Below are positions 58,031 through 64,000 of a DNA stretch of 64,000 nt, piece after piece; within the stretch, counting starts at the first letter, position 1; each line of letters begins with the position of its first letter. The stretch comes from Adineta vaga (taxonomy: Eukaryota > Rotifera): positions 7,502,001-7,566,000 of the forward strand of contig CP075492.1 of assembly GCA_021613535.1 (NCBI GenBank), given 5' to 3'. Both the position numbers and the translations under genes were made by a program. The notes below the pieces were generated by a model, which saw only the letters and a program-made list of their open reading frames with translations, did not search any database and was not told where the DNA came from.

Positions 58031-59849
58031 GGAATATTTTGTTCAGCCGAACTAATTCTATTCGAACGCTAAAAATAATAAGCAAATAGAAAATCTATAT
58101 ACTTTTTTTTTTATATGTCAGTGATAATAGTCTCTGACGAAGGACTCGTTTGATAACTAACAAACGTATCTGATTCACACGTCATTTCTTCTCGTCTATC
58201 TATCTGACTCAACGAATGTAATGGAAGAAACACGCGCACAAGCTGTACTATCTCAAAAATGATTTTCGTCAATAGAATGACGCGTGTAATAGAGTAAAAT
58301 ATAAGTAAAAAATGTATATAGTCTCTGACATACATCATCATATTGTCATTTTTTATAAAAGAGAAGATGGATTAAAAGAAACCGAGGTCAACGGAGAGAA
58401 GATAAGCATCGATAACTGAGACATTTGTCAATACTTTCCCACTCTCTTCTTCTTGCGTATTCTTCTGAATACTTGCCGGCAAAAATACCGATTGAAATAG
58501 AGGAAAACCTACGAGACGATGCAGAGATAATAATTGTCAGTAGAATTGATGAGAAAAAGAACGCAAAGAAAAACAAAATGAATGTATAATGATCTTTTTT
58601 TGTATCGTCTCTAAGTTTTCTTCTTCTTTTCTTATGGAAATCGAATAAATGAAGTCAGACAGTTATTTATTCGATTAAGTCTTCTAAAGACTATGATGAC
58701 AGAATAGCTTTACAATTTATTACTAACCGTTTTCATGAAGGAATATTTTCTCCAATTATTTTTACACTATGGATGAAAAAAAGCACGACACTCACAAGTT
58801 ATACGATAATTTTATAAAGGCGAACAGTTTGGATTGTTGCTATGTACTATTCGCGTCACTTTTTTTATATTGTTTATCAACTACACATTGATAATATATA
58901 AAAAAAAATAAGAAGAAAAGAATTGAGTCAACTATATACATCGCGACGAGTTTTTCTTTCCGTTCTTTTGTTACTAATCATAACAAACTAACAATCAAAT
59001 GAATTCTGTTTGAATAGATAAAAGAAAATTGCTCGCAATGAGATTATATCTCATTGGATAAATAACCTTTCCAAACCATCTTTTAATGATGTAATATCTC
59101 TATATAGAATGTCTGTTCTCTTTAGATCTATATCAATTTTGAGATTAAATCAATTGGGAATACTCGAAAGAAGACAAATTCAAGAATATTTATTCATGTT
59201 CATTTGTAGATCACTGTCTTAGTCTGTTTGATAGCATAAATAATCCATGTAATCGATAGCCAGATTTAGAGAGATTAATTAGATCAGTGACGTTAGCTCG
59301 AAGGAATCAATCAACAGATGAATATTTCTTTCTTCGTTCTCTGATTGATAAAATTTTATGTTCTTCTGATAAGAATGTTGTTGTTAGAACATAAAGCTGA
59401 AATCTCATACTATCATACATAGGTCGAGTGAAAATCACATGAGAAATTCAAATTTATATGATTGTAGACTAATCTATGTTGATCATATCGAATCTATGGA
59501 ATATTATTGACTAATGGTAAAAACAAGGGGCTGGAAATTTCGAGTTTATATACTATTTTTAGTTGTCACGCAATTGTAACGACATCAAAGCTGTGCGTGT
59601 GTATATCTGTCTGTTCTTCCTATTCTCTCTCGCGATTCTATTCGACAAATGATTGACAACTCTCTTCAATTTTTGTTTCCAAAATAATAATAGATACTCT
59701 CGGAAGACTTTAACTTGCGATAGATGAATTCTTGATGTGTTATAGTTATATATATATATACACATACATTCCATGTGACAATCATTCTTTTTCCTTTCCA
59801 AACAGTATAGATTGCAATATGAGTCATACATAATAAATCCTTTTTCACA
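58031..59849. other. Large intergenic region with possible gene fragments
   Basis: About 1.8 kb between divergent stomatin-like and FAAP100-like genes. At 58111-58341 lies a possible first exon of the stomatin gene (minus). At 59108-59390 (plus) there is protein-like reading (MSVLFRSISILRLNQLGILE; then SLFDSINNPCNR, an in-frame TAG, and PDLERLIRSVTLARRNQS) that looks like a decayed gene fragment of unknown family. A TA run is near 59748-59760. Nothing else seen. Confidence 0.35.
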
Positions 59850-61832
59850 ATGATAGTCTATCAATTCATAACTAAACTTCTTGATGATATCGATTTAATA
59901 ATTAATTATTATCTTGATGAAATTGAAATTAATATTAAATGGTCATCGACAAAAGATATTATGAAATGGACAATATCCTATCTTGACGATGAATGTACAT
60001 TACCATCGATTTCTCCATTATTTTATCTTTGTTCGTCATCATCGAAAATTCATTCTTTAAATCCAACGTTTTATTCCTATTGGTTTCAATTAGATTCATT
60101 ATTTTATCGTCGACTATTTTCTCATTTGACTACTGATGAAAATCAATTTATTCTTTTACTTTCTCTTGCTGATGGCCGAATTCTTATTCTATCTGAATCA
60201 CCATCTAAAGATAACATTCCAACTATTTGGTATACATCTTCTGGTACACTTCCAATTTCAATTCTCGGTCTTAATTATGATTTAAATACAAATCTTCTCG
60301 ATGCTGTTTTATCATCATCAACAAATTCGAAATTTCCAAAAATGATTATCAATCATTTCATTCTCTGTGAATCAATCGGATGTTTAGTCATTGTCAATTC
60401 TTCACATCTTCGTCGCATACTAATCGATAATACATTGAAATCAGCTTGTGTTTATTCGAATAATTTTATCTATAGTACAAACAATGAAATACGATCGATA
60501 TCGATTTCAAATCTATTAAAACCTGTCAATGAGGATATTATTAATCAAACGAAAACTTTACGTTTTGGACATTTTGAAAAACTTGTCGTTGGTAAGAAGA
60601 TTTCGTTGAATAAAAAAATGAAATGAACCATGTCTTGGACGAATTTAGATGGACAAGAGATAATTCTTTATTATCAAAATGGAACATTCGAACGATTAAA
60701 TAATCTTCTTCCACGATCTATAAATCCATCGCGTGGAAATTCACTTGCCAATCAAACGAAAAAACTTGCATGTTTAACAACAACGATCACTAATTTACAA
60801 GCAAATGCTTGTTTATTACGAAGATTATTGACCAAAGTGGAGGTATTCTATCAAATGAATCTTTCTATTTGTTTAAAATTAGTTCAAAATCAATGGAAAT
60901 TAGTTTTAACTGATCAACAATTGCGAATATTTCAACCGAATGATTTTATTTTGATTTTATTATGTCAGTTTTCTTCCAATCAAATGAACATTTATCAATT
61001 GAATCTAACGAACAGTTGGTTATTTAAAACGAATGATTCGTTATCGAAAACGTATCTTTGTCAACCAATTCTTATTCTTCGTTCTCAGAATTCTTTTTCA
61101 TATCAACTAGGATCTCGACGAATTATTTTATCTTTAGAAGAACAAATATTCGTCGAGGAAATTTCTATTGAAAATTATTTTCCTAAAAAATTCAAATCAT
61201 TGAAAAAGAATAAAGGAGCAATGCAACAATATCATCTAGCTTTAACATTACGAAATGATGCTGCGTTGAATTTTAAAAGTAAATTTGATTTCTTGATTTC
61301 AATTCAGACAGTTGAAATGTTTATTTCGAAGAATTCAATATAAATTTTGCTCGTCAATTAATTATTGGTCAAATGGATGTTGTTAATATGGAAATTAAAC
61401 AACAAGAAATCAAAGTAGACACTGAAAATGGACTCGTTGATTCGTTAACGATTCAAATTATACTTTCAAGTTCATGTCTTCGTCGATTAATTATTACGTT
61501 TTCTACACTTACTGAAGTAAATCGAAAAAGAATTAATCTTTGGAAATTTATCTTTCATCTTTTCTGTAGTTGTTCTATGGAAATAAAACAATCGAAGAAA
61601 AGAATTTTATTAAACAAACTGATTTACTAAAATTAATCGAACTCATTCAAGTAAATCGATTTCTCTACTATTTAGATAAAACGTTTCTTTGTTTTGTTTT
61701 TTTTCTTTCAAGAATATTCAAACAAAATCATCCGATCAAATAACCGATGATCTCTTACTTAATTTTCTTCAAATTCGTATTTATCTTTCAATGTTTCGTC
61801 TTGGTTCTAATTATACTGTTCAAGTCTATTAA
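59850..61832 (+). CDS. Candidate FAAP100-like protein (Fanconi core complex), with two apparent frameshifts
   Basis: Unsure family. A 57-nt intron (60592-60648) joins FEKLVV to DGQEIILYYQNGTFERL, and a 62-nt intron (61651-61712) joins KLIELIQ to NIQTKSSDQITDD; stop at 61832. The N-terminal half is strand-rich, like a beta-propeller (QFILLLSLADGRILILSE, GTLPISILGLNYD, ESIGCLVIVNSSHLR), followed by a helical stretch (LTTTITNLQANACLLRRLL) and a second beta region (ICLKLVQNQWKLVLTDQQLR). The domain order and the segment SLFYRRLFSHL...LSLADGRIL resemble FAAP100, a partner of FANCB/FANCL. Frame slips are needed near 61333 (FISK then FNINFARQLIIGQ) and 61575 (SCS then YGNKTIEEKNF). About 640 aa if restored in reading. 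Alternatively a fast-evolving WD-like protein. Confidence 0.45.
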
Positions 61833-62133
61833 CTTTTCTTTTTCAAACATGCATGTGATTTCTTATCGTACAAGTGTTATTCAGTAAAAAACGATAGGAG
61901 ATAATTTAACAAAAGGTTGTTATCTTTTTTTTCTTTCTTTCTTTCTTCCTTTTGAAATCATCTATCGTTCGGAGAATGAATGGATATCAATTGACTGGTA
62001 TACTTATATCGTTCATATGTGACTAGACGATTTGTGATCGTTCTTCTTCTTTTTTCTTCTCGTCGTAGCTTTAAATAGAAACGTAGTTTTCATCATTCGA
62101 TATTTATTTCTTGCGAACTAAAGTATTTTAATC
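61833..62133. other. Intergenic region
   Basis: 301 bp between two plus-strand genes, with pyrimidine tracts (TTTTTCTTTCTTTC). Nothing else seen. Confidence 0.5.
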
Positions 62134-62415
62134 ATGTCATTTCAAGCTCCTTGCGATCGTCCAAATGCATCACCATTGGATAGACGTGGAACTGGTGCGT
62201 ATAATATCAATGCTGGTATTGATTCAAGTATAATTAGCGATCCAGCACATCGTGGTACATTATCAACACCAGAATTGGAAGCTATTCATAAATCCGAAGG
62301 TTATAAACAAGCCATGAAACATCAAGACGAAGATGATATTGAATTATCTGCTAAAATGAAATATATGTATCAAGCACAGAAACACGATGAACAACGAGAA
62401 AAACGTGATAGATAA
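62134..62415 (+). CDS. Small hydrophilic protein, unknown
   Basis: 93 aa with no hydrophobic segment, rich in Asp, Glu, Lys, Gln and His: MSFQAPCDRPNASPLDRRGT, then AHRGTLSTPELEAIHKSEGY, KQAMKHQDEDDIELSAKM and a charged tail KHDEQREKRDR. Only one Cys, no Trp. The composition suggests a disordered or helix-forming protein, as many stress-related hydrophilins are, but no LEA repeat motif is visible. A good ATG context and an AATAAA about 65 bp after the stop support a real gene. Confidence 0.55.
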   Translation: MSFQAPCDRPNASPLDRRGTGAYNINAGIDSSIISDPAHRGTLSTPELEAIHKSEGYKQAMKHQDEDDIELSAKMKYMYQAQKHDEQREKRDR

Positions 62416-62656
62416 CTTCTTTTTTTTTCTTTTTCAAAGTAGTCCTTGTCTGTATTTTATTATGTAATCATCGATATGAATAAAGATTAGCTTCTTATGA
62501 AAGGATAGAACGAAAGAAAGAAAAAGATGTGGCAGTATAGTAGCGTATTACATGTGTTGATTATCTTAATAAGATGGAAATGTGTTTGTGACGTGGACAT
62601 TTGTTTGTTATTTGTTGATAACTGTGCCAGAAAAGGAAACGCTATATATCTTAAGA

Positions 62657-63403
62657 ATGCTTCAACGAATAATTCTTGTTTATGGATGGATATTTTTTCT
62701 TCAAATTGGAGAAGCAGTTAAAGAAATCATCGTAGAAAAACCTTTTTATCTTCGTGCTCGTGTTCATGATTCTCAAACGGCTAGTGTTCTCTTTGAAATT
62801 GCTCGAGAAAATGATCAACGAGCATGTCATAACTACAAATTTACTATTCGTCGAAATCGAGAACCATTATACTCGATGCCCGAACAAAATTTAACATTTT
62901 GGAGAAATTCATTGGAATTAAAACATTTAGATGCTGGTGAATATCGTATCTGCGCATTTATTTGTTCCGAACATTTACCACAAACAAATATGCGTCTTTC
63001 TCATCAACAAAAAAATCGTTCATTACCAATATCAGCTTGTGTAAATATTCACGCCTATCGATCACATTTTCTTATTTTAACACTTTATATACTTGTATTT
63101 ATTTTTTTGACTTTCTCACAAATTGTGTTTACATTACGAAAACGTGAATTTCGAGCACGAATTAAGTCTGCACTAGTTGAAGTAGAAAGTACGTTACAAA
63201 AATGGCGAAATATTCAAACACCATCAGCATCAGTTGATCATGCACAATCATATTCAATTCTTCAAAGTCTTGTTACATTACCCGCATCACCTATTGATCA
63301 TTCAAAAACGTCTTCATCACTTCAACCAACTACGCAATATGACCATCGATTATCACATCCCATTATTTTTCATATCGAAAATTCCACCTTAGAAATCCCC
63401 TAG
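62657..63403 (+). CDS. Type I single-pass membrane protein, unknown
   Basis: Start MLQRIILVYGWIFFLQIGEA gives a signal peptide; in-frame Mets further upstream (62582) would bury it. The extracellular part of about 140 residues has strand-like pattern and a few Cys (QRACHNYKFTIRRNREPLYS, LKHLDAGEYRICAFICSEHL), suggesting an Ig- or fibronectin-III-like fold (AGEYRICAF resembles the YxC strand). The TM helix is FLILTLYILVFIFLTFSQIV, followed by a basic stop-transfer (RKREFRAR) and a Ser/Thr-rich cytoplasmic tail of about 80 residues. No named family recognised. Confidence 0.6.
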   Translation: MLQRIILVYGWIFFLQIGEAVKEIIVEKPFYLRARVHDSQTASVLFEIARENDQRACHNYKFTIRRNREPLYSMPEQNLTFWRNSLELKHLDAGEYRICAFICSEHLPQTNMRLSHQQKNRSLPISACVNIHAYRSHFLILTLYILVFIFLTFSQIVFTLRKREFRARIKSALVEVESTLQKWRNIQTPSASVDHAQSYSILQSLVTLPASPIDHSKTSSSLQPTTQYDHRLSHPIIFHIENSTLEIP

Positions 63404-63609
63404 TCGCATCTCAATATCGGTAGTGTTTTATCTTTAGAATAAAATCGTTTATTTTTGAAGTTAATGAAAGAAATTGATCTATATTAGTTCCTTCTCGTTT
63501 TTATTTCGAGGTAATTTCATTACAAGTACATGACGACGACAACAACAACAACAAAAAGAAAAGTAGTAGTAGGAGGAAAAAGAAGAGAAAAAAACAGAAG
63601 TGTCAATCA

Positions 63610-64000
63610 TTATTTCATATCGACATCATGATTTGAACCTTTGTGAACGTCAATAGAGAATTTATATTCATGATCACAACCCATATAAGCATCCGACATA
63701 AGATAAAGAATGTAATTATGTGTACCAGCGGATGGAGCAGTAAAATCTAAGACAACATCAGCTTTTTGTTGTAAAGTTAAACGTTTAATTGATATTAATG
63801 CATTGGTTTTCAATTCACCAATAACTAACCACCAACCTTCTTCACGTTTTTGTGGAAATAATGGTGCTATAACTGGACCAGAAACTTCATCAACACGTTC
63901 TAATGAAACATTAACATTGACTGTACTACCCGAAGTGACATCGTCTTTATCAGGTACTTCATAGGATACTTCAATATTTGGATAACGATTACAGAAACGA
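63610..64000 (-). CDS. SNRNP200: BRR2 / SNRNP200, U5 snRNP helicase, C-terminal end (partial)
   Basis: The 5' part lies beyond the right edge. The 130 codons present match the end of the second Sec63 domain of Brr2: [79 protein letters not shown] and [15 protein letters not shown], ending DVDMK with TAA at 63610-63612. Brr2 unwinds U4/U6 RNA during spliceosome activation. The reading frame is open to the window edge with no intron in this part. Conservation with animal orthologues is high, so identification is secure. Confidence 0.95.
   Translation of the reverse strand, partial: RFCNRYPNIEVSYEVPDKDDVTSGSTVNVNVSLERVDEVSGPVIAPLFPQKREEGWWLVIGELKTNALISIKRLTLQQKADVVLDFTAPSAGTHNYILYLMSDAYMGCDHEYKFSIDVHKGSNHDVDMK

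Overview
The window looks like nuclear DNA of a small invertebrate, most likely a bdelloid rotifer (Adineta/Rotaria type). This is inferred from several things together. The DNA is AT-rich and gene-dense, with very short GT-AG introns (about 45-65 nt). Ordinary animal housekeeping genes (ORC4, a NuMA-like protein, mitochondrial Hsp70, ABITRAM, XPB/ERCC3, BRR2/SNRNP200, stomatin, cytosolic 5'-nucleotidase, ethanolamine kinase) sit beside families known to be expanded in, or horizontally acquired by, bdelloids. Those families are ADP-ribosyltransferase/TPR proteins, divergent F-box/LRR proteins, pentapeptide-repeat membrane proteins, an intron-free M15 peptidoglycan peptidase, a GH3 beta-glucosidase and a bacterial-type PI-PLC-like protein. 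No operons, CRISPR arrays or bacterial signals are present.

Layout. 1-1.2 kb: 5' part of an ART gene (minus). 1.75-7.3 kb: ORC4 (minus) diverging from a multi-exon NuMA-like coiled-coil gene (plus). 7.7-9.7 kb: a small membrane protein and a secreted M15 peptidase. 10.1-13.0 kb: mitochondrial Hsp70, followed by a tRNA-Ala(CGC). 13.5-15.8 kb: an FBXO33-like F-box gene and ABITRAM (both minus).

15.87-25.08 kb is the main structural feature: a head-to-tail tandem duplication of a 4.4-4.8 kb unit. Each unit carries a decayed DNA primase small-subunit gene, two small MITE-like inverted-repeat elements, and an F-box/LRR gene. Only the middle F-box gene is intact. A 3' fragment precedes it, and a broken copy follows it and runs in frame into a decayed secreted-protein gene. 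26-37.7 kb: ethanolamine kinase, a RING/B-box protein, an F-box protein, a full-length ART-TPR protein, a GH3 beta-glucosidase and a cytosolic 5'-nucleotidase. 38.5-47.3 kb: a membrane protein, XPB helicase, a pentapeptide-repeat protein and a secreted kelch protein (all minus). 48.8-53.1 kb: two neighbouring multi-domain chitin-binding (peritrophin-type) genes. 53.8-64 kb: a PI-PLC-like protein, a 7TM receptor, a stomatin-like protein, a candidate FAAP100-like gene, two small proteins, and the 3' end of BRR2/SNRNP200.

Several otherwise well-preserved genes (ART, Hsp70, ethanolamine kinase, the FAAP100-like gene, perhaps NuMA-like) carry single small frameshifts, often near homopolymers. This may mean residual assembly error, or decay of one copy in a degenerate-polyploid genome. 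I found no clearly new multi-gene system. The best leads are the primase/F-box tandem array, the MITE-like families, and a few atypical residues in core proteins. All family calls come from reading the translated sequence by eye; no database search was run.
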